From contig NZ_JAVFVR010000018.1 of NCBI RefSeq assembly GCF_030929595.1, forward strand, positions 1 to 64,000: 64,000 bases of DNA. Reading direction: 5' to 3'. Below the pieces are notes generated by a model. The model was not told the DNA's origin and did no database searches. It worked only from the letters and a program-made list of their open reading frames with translations. Shown piece by piece: positions 25,609 to 34,147 of the stretch. Every line of letters starts with the position of its first letter. Position 1 is the stretch's first letter. The DNA is from Flavobacterium sp. LHD-85. GTDB taxonomy: Bacteria > Bacteroidota > Bacteroidia > Flavobacteriales > Flavobacteriaceae. The translations under genes were made by a program, and so were the position numbers.

Positions 25609-26562
25609 ATGAAAAAATACGAAAATACAGGAAGTAAAGATACTCGTTCTGGTTTTGGAGCGGGAATGACTGAACTAGGTCAAAAAAACGAAAATGTTGT
25701 CGCATTATGTGCTGACTTAATTGGATCATTAAAATTTGATGATTTCAAGAAAAACCACCCAGAACGTTTTTTCCAAATCGGAATTGCTGAGGCTAACATG
25801 ATCGGAATCGCTGCAGGTTTAACTATTGGAGGAAAAATTCCTTTTACTGGAACTTTTGCTAACTTCTCTACAGGAAGAGTTTACGACCAAATTCGTCAAT
25901 CTGTTGCTTATTCAGATAAAAATGTAAAAATCTGTGCTTCTCACGCTGGTTTAACTTTAGGAGAAGACGGAGCAACACACCAAATCTTAGAAGATATCGG
26001 TTTAATGAAAATGTTGCCTGGAATGACTGTAATCAACACTTGCGATTACAACCAAACTAAAGCTGCAACTATTGCATTAGCAGAGCATCACGGCCCTGCT
26101 TATTTACGTTTCGGGCGTCCAGTTGTAGCAAACTTCACTCCTGCTGACGAACCTTTCGTAATTGGAAAAGCAATTTTATTAAACGAAGGAACAGATGTTA
26201 CTATCATCGCAACAGGACACTTAGTTTGGGAAGCTCTTATCGCTGCTGAAAAATTAGAAGAAAAAGGAATTTCTGCTGAAGTAATCAACATCCATACTAT
26301 TAAACCTCTAGATGAAGAAGCTATCCTTAAATCTGTTGCTAAAACAAGATGCGTAGTTACGGCAGAAGAGCACAACTACCTTGGAGGTCTTGGAGAAAGT
26401 GTTTCTGGAGTATTAGCTTTAAACAATCCAACTCCGCAAGAATTTGTAGCAGTAAAAGATAGTTTCGGAGAATCTGGAACTCCTGAGCAATTAATGGAAA
26501 AATACAAATTAAACAATCAAGCGATTGTTGAAGCTGTAGAAAGAGTAATCAAAAGAAAATAA
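25609..26562 (+). CDS. Transketolase, C-terminal subunit
   Basis: 317 aa: Pyr domain (about 10-175) with ADLIGSLK, FFQIGIAEANMIGIAAGL containing the catalytic Glu, and SHAGLTLGEDGATHQ, followed by the C-terminal domain (about 190-310). With the preceding gene it forms the complete enzyme. A bidirectional terminator follows. Confidence 0.93.
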   Translation: MKKYENTGSKDTRSGFGAGMTELGQKNENVVALCADLIGSLKFDDFKKNHPERFFQIGIAEANMIGIAAGLTIGGKIPFTGTFANFSTGRVYDQIRQSVAYSDKNVKICASHAGLTLGEDGATHQILEDIGLMKMLPGMTVINTCDYNQTKAATIALAEHHGPAYLRFGRPVVANFTPADEPFVIGKAILLNEGTDVTIIATGHLVWEALIAAEKLEEKGISAEVINIHTIKPLDEEAILKSVAKTRCVVTAEEHNYLGGLGESVSGVLALNNPTPQEFVAVKDSFGESGTPEQLMEKYKLNNQAIVEAVERVIKRK

Positions 26563-26583
26563 TTTTAAGTTTTCTTACTTTAT

Positions 26584-26622
26584 AAAAAAAAGCCTCGAAA
26601 TTTACATTTCGAGGCTTTTTAT
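26584..26622 (+). terminator. Terminator after transketolase
   Basis: AAAAGCCTCGAAAT and ATTTCGAGGCTTTTT form a 14-bp stem with a 4-nt loop. T runs on both strands mean it can also stop leftward transcription from 27582. Confidence 0.85.
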
Positions 26623-26641
26623 CTTTACATCAATTTATTTC

Positions 26642-27582
26642 TTAATACCAAGAAAGTGGAATTTCATGCCAAGCATTTACTACGTAAATCTTTAAGTTTC
26701 CTGACACCACAAAATTTTGATACCAAGCTTGCTCAGCATAAGGCGTTTTTGGAGTCCAAGTAGCTAATAAAAAAGTTTTACTTCCAGAAACCGAATTATC
26801 CATAATTAACGAAGCAGACCAAAACAGAGAATTTGCAGATATATTACTTCCATCTACTTGCATAGGAGTTGATTCTGTTTTCCAAGTACATCTCCAAGTT
26901 GAACATGAACGATATTGCATTAATGATCTTAAAAACATTTTACTTGAATAGACAGCATTATTTAAAACAACTGTCTCATTATACAAATCCAATACATGTC
27001 TATATCTCATTCCTGGCACATTAAAACTTCCTTCATCTGTAACAAATGTTTTAGTTCTATTTTCATTTGGAATAACATATCTGCTCGCTAAATCTTTAGT
27101 AGATTTTGAAACACTTAAAGCTGGCCATAAACTACTAGATTCTCTTTAATACTAATAAGTTCCTTTGGACTCTTATTAACTTCATTCTCTGATAAGAGAT
27201 AAAAATCACGTTCATTAAGCCATAATACCTTATCACCAATTTTAACTTTAGATTCATCATTTAAAATTGCTTCTAACGCATCTGAATAAATAATTCTTGT
27301 TTCCTGATCAACATCTTCTTCCATACCGGTTGATTCATCAGAAACTTTTAGCAATGGATTTAATCCTTTCGAAGCAATCCAATCCTGAAGGCCCTTACCG
27401 TCTAACAAAGCAAGATCTGAGTACTCTTTAATAAAAGACTCTTCATTTTTAAATGATAATATCTTACCATCTAAGACTGAAGCTGAAATTTCTTTTGAAG
27501 AAGCAACATCTTGATTTACTTGATCTTCGCTACTACATGACAAAATAGTAAGCCCTAAAAATAATGCAATTAATTTTTTCAT
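26642..27582 (-). pseudogene. Lipoprotein gene broken by a one-base deletion
   Basis: The N-terminal part (27582-27115) encodes 155 aa with a lipobox signal (MKKLIALFLGLTILSC) and ends VVYGQL-stop. In the -1 frame, coding continues directly through 27114-26642 (LSVSKSTKDLASRYVIP ... AWHEIPLSWY). One extra T in the CTTTAAG at 27114-27120 (minus strand) would join them into a 313-aa lipoprotein. No domain is recognised, but the whole is typical of Bacteroidetes surface lipoproteins. It may be a recent pseudogene or a sequencing error. Confidence 0.75.
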
Positions 27583-27767
27583 TTTGTAAATTTTAATATT
27601 ATTCTTTCAAATTTAGAAACAAAAGAAATAAATTACTGACATGATTCCGTAAAACAAAAAGACAATTCTTACAATAAAACTAAGTAAATGATACAGAGTA
27701 CATTAAAAACAACCTTTAATACATCTTTAATACTTATTACAAACGCATATAGCTCAGAATTTTACAT

Positions 27768-27803
27768 AAAAAAACCTCGGGATTTTCATTCCGAGGTTTT
27801 TTT
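27768..27803 (-). terminator. Terminator of FKBP lipoprotein gene
   Basis: AAAACCTCGG and CCGAGGTTTT flank a 10-nt loop, 3' of the FKBP lipoprotein stop on the minus strand. Confidence 0.8.
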
Positions 27804-27820
27804 ATAGGGATCATTAAATC

Positions 27821-28912
27821 TTATTTAGCGCTATGATGATCTTTATCAACATGAATTCTTAATCTTCCTGGACTAGTATAATCTGGATTTCCTGTCGCTG
27901 AGAAAGCAGGAATACCCCACGTTTCACTTTCATCAATATTTGGTGTAGCAGGATTATCAGGAATTGGATCATAAGGATAATACAAACTAATACCTGTTAC
28001 AGGTGCATCTGTTGGTTTTGTAACTTCAAATCTTGTAGTATAACCATCGCCATCATCATCAAAATCATAAAAATCAGGAACTCCATCTCCATCCGTATCA
28101 TCTATTAAACTCGCTGGCATATTAGGAAATCTTACTTTATCTCTATGATCATAAACATAACCATCACCATTGATGTCTTCTTTATAAGTTGGCACACCAT
28201 CTCCAACAATTATATTCGTACCATTCGAAATATTGTATTCACTATCAGCTCTTTTTAACGCAAATAATTTAAAACTAAACATGATTGGCGAATAAGCTGG
28301 AATATCTGGTTGAGCATTCGCATAAAATCCTAAACCAGAAGGCAGAAACATTACCCCAGCACCATAATTGTCGTAAGTAATCGTTCCGTCAGAACCGGCA
28401 GCATTTTGTGTCCCTACATTAAACTTAGGCATAATTTCACCCCATCCTTCAATAATATTATTTGCATATATATCGAGATTAAACTCACGAGCTAAACCGT
28501 AAGAGCTATCAAACTGAGTTCCATTCAAAAGGTTACCCGTATAAGCTACCGACACACTATCAAAATTACAAGGTGCTTCTCCAGTACCCTTTCTTAATAT
28601 TAGATAGTAGACTCTGTATGTAACATCACGATTGTAAACATCTCTATGTTCTAAAGAATACTCTTGTTGATCCCAGATAGAAACCTGAGTTGCTGGATCT
28701 GTAATTTTCTCAAATGTGATATCAAAATCTGCAGTTACGTTTTTAATGTAATTATTCTTTAAATATTTTTCAATCGAATCATTATCTGCTTTATACTGCT
28801 CTTTATAATCCCTCACAGGAACAACTACTACTTCATCATCATCCTTTTTATTACAAGAAACGATGGCAAGACCAGCAAGCAATAAAACAAAATAATATTT
28901 AAATTTATTCAT
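27821..28912 (-). CDS. FKBP-type peptidyl-prolyl isomerase lipoprotein with Ca-binding tail
   Basis: The start is set to the second Met (28912), giving MNKFKYYFVLLLAGLAIVSC with a lipobox Cys; 363 aa. Residues about 95-235 form an FKBP-like domain (SVAYTGNLLNGTQFDSSYG ... VMFLPSGLGFYA ... IMFSFKLFAL). After it come DINGDGYVYD and DTDGDGVPDFYDFDDDGDGY, thrombospondin type-3/EF-like calcium loops. It is an outer or periplasmic membrane-anchored folding factor by inference; not the gliding isomerase GldI as far as I can judge. Confidence 0.8.
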   Translation of the reverse strand: MNKFKYYFVLLLAGLAIVSCNKKDDDEVVVVPVRDYKEQYKADNDSIEKYLKNNYIKNVTADFDITFEKITDPATQVSIWDQQEYSLEHRDVYNRDVTYRVYYLILRKGTGEAPCNFDSVSVAYTGNLLNGTQFDSSYGLAREFNLDIYANNIIEGWGEIMPKFNVGTQNAAGSDGTITYDNYGAGVMFLPSGLGFYANAQPDIPAYSPIMFSFKLFALKRADSEYNISNGTNIIVGDGVPTYKEDINGDGYVYDHRDKVRFPNMPASLIDDTDGDGVPDFYDFDDDGDGYTTRFEVTKPTDAPVTGISLYYPYDPIPDNPATPNIDESETWGIPAFSATGNPDYTSPGRLRIHVDKDHHSAK

Positions 28913-28991
28913 TATTAGCATTTTTTTAGGTGCGCAAGATACAATATTGATTTATTTTTGTAAAGAATTTAACTTGGATTTTAGAAAAATT

Positions 28992-29390
28992 ATGAGAATA
29001 GATAAATACTTGTGGTGCGTTCGTTATTACAAGACCAGAAACATGGTAACTGAAGCTTGCAAAAAGAATCAGATCACAGTAAATGGACAAATTGCAAAAC
29101 CATCAAAAGAAGTTTTTCCAACAGACCGAATTACTTTTAGAAAAGATCAAATTACACAGATTATCACGGTTTTAGACATTCCGCAAAATCGTGTTGGAGC
29201 AAAGTTGGTAGATATTTATCAAAAAAACGAAACTCCACCAGAAGCTTTTGCACATTTAGAATTATTAAAACTATCCAAAGAGCATTCTAGAAGAACAGGT
29301 GCAGGACGTCCGACCAAAAAAGATCGAAGAGACATTGACGATTACGGAGACGATTTTTATGATGACGAAGAAGACCATGATGAAAATTAA
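28992..29390 (+). CDS. S4-domain RNA-binding protein (HSP15-like)
   Basis: 132 aa from ATG 28992 (an upstream Met at 28947 would add 15 residues not typical of the family). MRIDKYLWCVRYYKTRNMVTEACKKN... is the S4 domain (1-60) of the heat-shock protein 15 family, which binds stalled 50S subunits carrying nascent chains. The tail is very acidic (DDYGDDFYDDEEDHDEN). Divergent from the FKBP gene. Confidence 0.88.
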   Translation: MRIDKYLWCVRYYKTRNMVTEACKKNQITVNGQIAKPSKEVFPTDRITFRKDQITQIITVLDIPQNRVGAKLVDIYQKNETPPEAFAHLELLKLSKEHSRRTGAGRPTKKDRRDIDDYGDDFYDDEEDHDEN

Positions 29391-29391
29391 A

Positions 29392-29506
29392 TTTCAAATC
29401 CCAAATCCCAGATTCCAAATACGATAAATTTGAATTTCACAATTTCATTCTTGCTTCACAAAGTTTGGAATTTGGAATTTTAAAAATTGGAGTTTAAAAT
29501 TATTTA
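29392..29506. repeat. attccaa heptamer inverted repeat
   Basis: Left part carries AAATCCC/ATTCCAAAT copies, right part TTTGGAATTTGGAATTTT, able to fold back. Same family as 419-450 and 62701-62845. Confidence 0.6.
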
Positions 29507-29526
29507 TCTTAGCAAAAAAATAGACT

Positions 29527-30027
29527 ATGAGCAGCAATATAATCTTGACCAATCAAGAAATCGATCATAAAATAAAACGTATCGCTTACCAAATTTACGA
29601 GACTTTTGTAGACGAAGATGAAGTTGTTATTGCAGGAATTGCTTCTAACGGATTTGTTTTTGCCGAAAAAATTGCTTCGGCACTAAACAATATTTCTACC
29701 TTAAAGATTTCTATCTGTGAAGTCAAAATAAACAAACAAAATCCGCAAGAAGCGATAAAAACTTCATTAAGCCCTGAAGAATACAAAAACAAAGGATTAG
29801 TACTGGTTGATGATGTCTTAAACTCAGGAACCACATTAATCTATGCTGTTCGTCATTTCTTAGACGTTCCGCTTAAAAAATTCAAAACAGCAGTACTTGT
29901 TGACCGAAATCACAAAAAATATCCTGTAAAGGCAGATTTCAAAGGAATTTCGCTTTCAACTTCTTTATTAGAGCATGTTCAAGTTGTTTTCAATTCAGAA
30001 AACGGCGATTATGCTTTTTTAAGCTAA
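29527..30027 (+). CDS. Phosphoribosyltransferase family protein (PyrR-like)
   Basis: 166 aa with the PRPP-binding motif VLVDDVLNSGTT (about 97-108) and the flanking residues of type I phosphoribosyltransferases. The length and KISICEVKINKQ segment recall PyrR/uracil PRTase-like proteins of Bacteroidetes. Substrate base unknown. Convergent with aroK, overlapping it by 9 nt. Confidence 0.85.
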   Translation: MSSNIILTNQEIDHKIKRIAYQIYETFVDEDEVVIAGIASNGFVFAEKIASALNNISTLKISICEVKINKQNPQEAIKTSLSPEEYKNKGLVLVDDVLNSGTTLIYAVRHFLDVPLKKFKTAVLVDRNHKKYPVKADFKGISLSTSLLEHVQVVFNSENGDYAFLS

Positions 30028-30537
30028 TATTTCTAAAATATCCTGAACCGTTTCTTCGACAGATTTATCGTCTACTGAAACTTTATGTTTTGCCTGATTG
30101 TAGTAAAAACTTCTGTCGAATAAATGTTTCGCGATAAACTCTTTCATTTCCTCCTCATTCATATTAGCAATCAAAGGACGTTTGCTTTTATTATTCACCA
30201 ATCTATTATATAAGGTATCAATTGATGCTTTTAAATATATAGATACAACGTCATCTCCTTTTAGCAATTCATGATTATTGGCATAACAAGGAGTGCCTCC
30301 CCCTAAACCGATAATATTATTCTCAGAAGATTGCAGCAATTCGACAAACATTTCGTGTTCTAATTTTCGAAAATACACTTCTCCGTGTTTCTCAAAAATC
30401 TCATTTATGGATAAATTTGCTCTTTCCTCGATACATTTATCCAAATCTAAGAACGGAATATTTGTAATTTTCGACAAATTTTGGGCAATTGTTGACTTTC
30501 CGCAACCCATGTAACCTAACAGTACAATTTTTTTCAT
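30019..30537 (-). CDS. aroK: Shikimate kinase
   Basis: Phosphorylates shikimate in aromatic amino acid synthesis. 172 aa with Walker A GYMGCGKST, shikimate-binding D34 region (FLDLDKCIEE), GEVYFRKLE, GLGGGTPC and the lid SKRPLI. Normal length. No other aro genes are nearby. Confidence 0.93.
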   Translation of the reverse strand: MKKIVLLGYMGCGKSTIAQNLSKITNIPFLDLDKCIEERANLSINEIFEKHGEVYFRKLEHEMFVELLQSSENNIIGLGGGTPCYANNHELLKGDDVVSIYLKASIDTLYNRLVNNKSKRPLIANMNEEEMKEFIAKHLFDRSFYYNQAKHKVSVDDKSVEETVQDILEILA

Positions 30538-30608
30538 ATTAATAAAACCTTATAAACTAAGCAATTGGAGATTTTTCCAAAAAAAAGACAAATTTATGAT
30601 AAAATAGC

Positions 30609-30640
30609 TTGGAAACTTCAAAAAAAACTCCTTATATTTG
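30609..30640 (+). promoter_or_regulatory. tRNA promoter
   Basis: TTG (30609-30611), 21-nt spacer, TATATTTG (30633-30640), then CACCCGC. It drives the first tRNA-Lys and probably the pair. Confidence 0.75.
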
Positions 30641-30663
30641 CACCCGCATTCAAGAAATTAAAT

Positions 30664-30736
30664 GACTCGATAGCTCAGTCGGTAGAGCACATCACTTTTA
30701 ATGATGGGGTCCTGGGTTCGAGCCCCAGTCGGGTCA
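30664..30736 (+). tRNA. tRNA-Lys (anticodon TTT)
   Basis: 73 nt. Acceptor GACTCGA pairs with TCGGGTC, D-loop AGTCGGTAGA, anticodon loop CTTTTAA with TTT, T-arm GGGTTCGAGCCCC. CCA is not encoded. Identical in sequence to the next copy and to the copy at 32386. Confidence 0.97.
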
Positions 30737-30777
30737 CAAATTTTGTGATTAACAAACTAAATTTCATTGAAAGCAAT

Positions 30778-30850
30778 GACTCGATAGCTCAGTCGGTAGA
30801 GCACATCACTTTTAATGATGGGGTCCTGGGTTCGAGCCCCAGTCGGGTCA
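30778..30850 (+). tRNA. tRNA-Lys (anticodon TTT), second copy
   Basis: Identical to the copy at 30664 with a 41-nt spacer. Presumably from the same transcript. Confidence 0.97.
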
Positions 30851-30851
30851 C

Positions 30852-30888
30852 AAAAGGTCAAGTAATTTATTTTACTCGACCTTTTTTT
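30852..30888 (+). terminator. Hairpin after the second tRNA-Lys
   Basis: AGGTCAAGTAA and TTACTCGACCT fold into a stem with one mismatch followed by a T run. The downstream tRNA-Leu begins 8 nt later, so read-through or its own promoter is needed. Confidence 0.6.
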
Positions 30889-30895
30889 CTTTTAA

Positions 30896-30978
30896 GGCCA
30901 TGTGGAGAAACGGTAGACTCGCCATCTTGAGGGGGTGGTGCTCGCAAGGGCGTGAGGGTTCAAATCCCTCCATGGTCA
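30896..30978 (+). tRNA. tRNA-Leu (anticodon GAG)
   Basis: 83 nt. Acceptor GGCCATG pairs with CATGGTC, anticodon stem CCATC/GGTGG with loop TTGAGGG giving GAG, long variable arm TGCTCGCAAGGGCG as in class II tRNAs, T-arm GAGGG/CCCTC. Confidence 0.93.
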
Positions 30979-30981
30979 CTT

Positions 30982-31019
30982 AAAGCGGAAATCTTTATAA
31001 TTAAGATTTCCGCTTTTTT
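30982..31019 (+). terminator. Terminator after tRNA-Leu
   Basis: AAAGCGGAAATCTT and AAGATTTCCGCTTTTTT form a 14-bp stem with a 7-nt loop. Confidence 0.88.
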
Positions 31020-31106
31020 AGTTTTAAAACCTCCCCTTAAAACTACTTTCAAAATCGACTATATTTACATTACTGTAAACCAAATTACAATAATCGAAAT
31101 AAATAT

Positions 31107-32249
31107 ATGAAGCCGACACCTGTATTATACATCGCACTGTTTTTTATTTTACATTCTTGCCAGACGAATAATAACGAAAAGCTAAAAAAAGATATTATTG
31201 GCGAATGGATGTATATCAAAACGAATGATCAGCGAAAACCGAAGACCAAAAACCCTAATATTCCACCTCCTCCTCCATTTGACTCTCCTAAACAAGGGTA
31301 TGTCTTTTTAAAAAACAATATAGCTGAGTACAAATCTGGATATTTTAAATTAACTAGAGCAAAAGAATGGGACAACAGAAAGACTTACTTTTTAGGAACC
31401 AATACTAAATATAAAATAGAAAATGATAGTTTAAAAATTTTTGATTTAGTAAGTGAAACTTGGGAGAATCAAAAAATAGAATCTATTATTGGAGATACAT
31501 TAACAACAAAAGTAGCCGATAGTATTTTTGCAAAATACGCAAGAACTAAATACAAAATCAATCCAAATGAGAATTACGACCAAATTATAGTTTCATCTTC
31601 GGGTTGCTATGGTTCTTGCCCTATTTCAAATATCAGCATTGAAAACAATGGCAATGTCTTATACTATGGTCAAGATTACAACACTCAAAATGGCTTTTTC
31701 ACATCTAAAATTAATAACGATCAATATTTAAAGATCCAAACTAGATTTAAGAAAGCCGACATAATGAACCTTAAAGACCAATATGTCGCAAACTGGACAG
31801 ATGATCAAACGATCACTATAACATTCATTAAAAAGAGCAAAATTGTAAAATCGATTAGTGATTATGGAAGACAATCTCCTGAAGCTTTAATTTGGGCATC
31901 TATTCCTGTTCGATTTTTATACCAACAAATAAAACTGTCTCCTCTAAAAACAGAAGAACTTTTATTTCCAATATGGCGAATCAGTTTCAAAAAAGGAAAT
32001 CAAATTTGTGATTTGACTAAATCCGAAAGCTATTATCTATTTACAGAAATTTTCAAAGGCAAGGAAACAACTTCTAAATTTGAAAACAAATACTATATTG
32101 AATTTTGGAATGATCAAGATAAAAAAGAAATAGTTTATACTGACGGCAGGTATTTCAAATTTAAAAACAAAACTATTGACATTGGCTATAACTTCTTAAC
32201 TGTAAACAATTCGACCATAAAATTTAGATTAAAAGACAAATACGATTAA
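31107..32249 (+). CDS. DUF6438 lipoprotein
   Basis: 380 aa; signal with lipobox-like FILHSC near residue 18. A Pro-rich stretch (NIPPPPPF) follows. Residues about 155-280 (VSSSGCYGSCPISNISI ... NWTDDQTITITF ... SDYGRQSPEAL) match the DUF6438 family, exported Bacteroidetes proteins of unknown function with a conserved Cys pair. It lies between two tRNA-Lys copies. Confidence 0.75.
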   Translation: MKPTPVLYIALFFILHSCQTNNNEKLKKDIIGEWMYIKTNDQRKPKTKNPNIPPPPPFDSPKQGYVFLKNNIAEYKSGYFKLTRAKEWDNRKTYFLGTNTKYKIENDSLKIFDLVSETWENQKIESIIGDTLTTKVADSIFAKYARTKYKINPNENYDQIIVSSSGCYGSCPISNISIENNGNVLYYGQDYNTQNGFFTSKINNDQYLKIQTRFKKADIMNLKDQYVANWTDDQTITITFIKKSKIVKSISDYGRQSPEALIWASIPVRFLYQQIKLSPLKTEELLFPIWRISFKKGNQICDLTKSESYYLFTEIFKGKETTSKFENKYYIEFWNDQDKKEIVYTDGRYFKFKNKTIDIGYNFLTVNNSTIKFRLKDKYD

Positions 32250-32333
32250 AAACAATCTTAATTTTTATTTCACTATAAAACAACACCTTACTTATTTTTA
32301 TAAACTTTATTTAAAAATTCATTCAAAAAAGGC

Positions 32334-32363
32334 TTGTCAAGCTAAAATAAGTCCTTATATTTG
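32334..32363 (+). promoter_or_regulatory. Promoter of third tRNA-Lys
   Basis: TTG (32334-32336), 19-nt spacer, TATATTTG (32356-32363), followed by CACCCTCATT, clearly homologous to the region before the first tRNA-Lys. Confidence 0.78.
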
Positions 32364-32385
32364 CACCCTCATTGAAGAAATGAAT

Positions 32386-32458
32386 GACTCGATAGCTCAG
32401 TCGGTAGAGCACATCACTTTTAATGATGGGGTCCTGGGTTCGAGCCCCAGTCGGGTCA
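32386..32458 (+). tRNA. tRNA-Lys (anticodon TTT), third copy
   Basis: Same 73-nt sequence as the copies at 30664 and 30778. Promoter and terminator flanks are also similar, so it is a duplicated unit. Confidence 0.97.
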
Positions 32459-32459
32459 C

Positions 32460-32495
32460 AAAAGGTCAAGTAATTATTTTACTTGGCCTTTTTTT
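32460..32495 (+). terminator. Terminator after third tRNA-Lys
   Basis: AAAGGTCAAGTAA and TTACTTGGCCTTTTTT fold into a stem with a T run; homologous to the hairpin at 30852. It also lies 3' of the convergent gene at 32515. Confidence 0.8.
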
Positions 32496-32514
32496 TGTTT
32501 TATAGGATATTCAA

Positions 32515-33210
32515 TTACAAATCATCCGGCAATAATTTGTTTTCATACAACAACTCCAACTGACTTTCCCGCATATCAACTCCCATAATAAAACCGAGCT
32601 TGTTCTTATAAGCTATATCCAACAATTCTAAGAAAGATTTTGCCAGTTCATTATCATCAAAGTGCAAATTTTCTTTATCGAGAAACAGAAGCTCAACATC
32701 TTCATGCGTTATCCAATTTGTAATCCCCGTCATGCCATGAGCAAAAAATTCACTCCAATAATCCAGCTCCCTCATAACGTTGCATGAAATCGTTTTGTTA
32801 GCAATGGTAAAATTCCGCGAAACCCCACCTTTACCCAAACCTAAATTTGGATTGAAGTCAGCACAAGTCTTAAACAAATAGTATTGCATGAATTCACAAA
32901 ATTCATAATGCCCGTCTAATTGGCCCAAATAATGTCTTTTACTTTTATAATCTGTAATTTTATCAAACTCATAATGAATTTTAAAAGTTTGATCCATTGA
33001 CTTCGAAATTGAAATGACTCTTTGATTATTCTTTTCGATCAAACTATTGATCTTTTCTTCAGAAAAATGAGAAATCCCACCATAACTATAATACCTTAAA
33101 AACTCCCTACTAGCTTCAGTCAAATCTCCGACTTCTCCTCTGAGCTGCGGAACTACTTCTCTGTAAAATTTCTTATCGTCAAACAAATGCAAACTACACC
33201 AATACCCCAT
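32515..33210 (-). CDS. Hypothetical protein
   Basis: 231 aa, no signal or membrane helix. Starts MGYWCSLHLFDDKKFYREV and contains YYSYGGISHFSEEKI, AHGMTGITNWI and DKENLHFDDNELAKSFLELL. No known domain is recognised. The size, acidity and lack of motif are compatible with an immunity-type protein, but nothing around it supports that. It is convergent with the third tRNA-Lys. Confidence 0.65.
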   Translation of the reverse strand: MGYWCSLHLFDDKKFYREVVPQLRGEVGDLTEASREFLRYYSYGGISHFSEEKINSLIEKNNQRVISISKSMDQTFKIHYEFDKITDYKSKRHYLGQLDGHYEFCEFMQYYLFKTCADFNPNLGLGKGGVSRNFTIANKTISCNVMRELDYWSEFFAHGMTGITNWITHEDVELLFLDKENLHFDDNELAKSFLELLDIAYKNKLGFIMGVDMRESQLELLYENKLLPDDL

Positions 33211-33436
33211 ATCAATTCATTTTCTAACGAATGTATAAATAATTTAATCCTCTACTTGTTTTCTATTCAAATTTTAAAGCAAAAGAAACAAAAGCAGCCC
33301 CATGTGACTCATACAGAATCCTTTTTCTTTCAAATCAAATATTCAGTTCATTATTTTAAAAAGAAAGCTTTCCAGAAAACAAAACTTTCTTAAATTCGTT
33401 GACGAATAATAAAATCACTAATCCCAAATTAGTATT

Positions 33437-33937
33437 ATGAAAAACCTACTATTAGCATCATTAATGATGATGACATGCTCTATCTGGGCACAATCTGCAA
33501 CTGGCTATTTTGACAAAGCCATGAAAAAAGCTGAAGCTGGCAACACCAAAGGCGCAATTGCCGATTACACCAAAGCCATCAGTATGAATTCTAAATTTGT
33601 CGAAGCTTATCAGAATCGTGGCGTTGCAAAATTCAAACTAAACGATTTAAAAGGGGCTCAAGCAGACTTTAGCAAAACAATCGAGTTGGACAGCATGAAT
33701 GCGGATGCTTTTACAGGTAGAGCAAATGTTAATTACAAACTGCAAAACTATCAGGGAACAATTGACGACTGTACGGCTTCTCTAGGTTTAAATCCGAAAG
33801 ATTATATTGCCTATAATTTAAGAGGATTAGCTTATAACAAAATCGGCGACAAGAAAAATTCTTGCAAAGATTTCACAAAAGCAATTGAACTTGGAAGCCA
33901 GAGCGCTATAAAAAACAAAGCTACTTTTTGCAAGTAA
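33437..33937 (+). CDS. Exported TPR protein
   Basis: 166 aa: signal peptide (MKNLLLASLMMMTCSIWAQ) followed by about four TPR repeats (from residue 22 to 160; e.g. GAIADYTKAISMNSKFVEAY). A periplasmic protein-interaction role is inferred. A strong terminator follows. Confidence 0.85.
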   Translation: MKNLLLASLMMMTCSIWAQSATGYFDKAMKKAEAGNTKGAIADYTKAISMNSKFVEAYQNRGVAKFKLNDLKGAQADFSKTIELDSMNADAFTGRANVNYKLQNYQGTIDDCTASLGLNPKDYIAYNLRGLAYNKIGDKKNSCKDFTKAIELGSQSAIKNKATFCK

Positions 33938-33956
33938 CAAGACTTAAAAAACTCAA

Positions 33957-33995
33957 AACGGTCTGCATATTAAAACATGCAGACCGTTCTTTTTT
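33957..33995 (+). terminator. Terminator after TPR protein
   Basis: AACGGTCTGCAT and ATGCAGACCGTT form a 12-bp stem with an 8-nt loop and T run. Confidence 0.88.
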
Positions 33996-34121
33996 GTTAA
34001 AGTAATATATTTCTTAAAAATTATATACCTGATTTTAGGTAAAAAATATATTTTAAATACGTAAACCTCTAATCCTCTATCTTTTTAATGTAGTTTTAAG
34101 GCCGAATCTAAGATTTTATTT

Positions 34122-34129
34122 TACATTTG
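34122..34129 (+). promoter_or_regulatory. -7 box of the CarH-like regulator gene
   Basis: TACATTTG, about 18 nt before the ATG. No good -33 element. The TGTTTA-N18-TAAACA operator seen at three other promoters is absent here, so the regulator does not seem to control itself through that site. Confidence 0.5.
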
Positions 34130-34147
34130 TTGACTTAATCGCAAAAA

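Noticed and set aside
30565..30930. Protein of 121 aa across the tRNA genes
   Set aside because: The frame is the translation of two identical tRNA-Lys genes and their spacers.
32515..33210. Immunity protein of a polymorphic toxin system
   Set aside because: No toxin, secretion or repeat-rich neighbour is present; size and acidity alone are not enough.
33187..33393. 68-aa plus-strand frame near 33.2 kb
   Set aside because: Overlaps the start of the 231-aa minus-strand gene; composition unlike local genes and no promoter.
34026..34041. TACCT-GATTTT-AGGTA as another ACAGGTA-type activator site before the CarH-like gene
   Set aside because: Arm order and distance to the -7 box differ from the sites at 6268 and 14853; probably coincidence.
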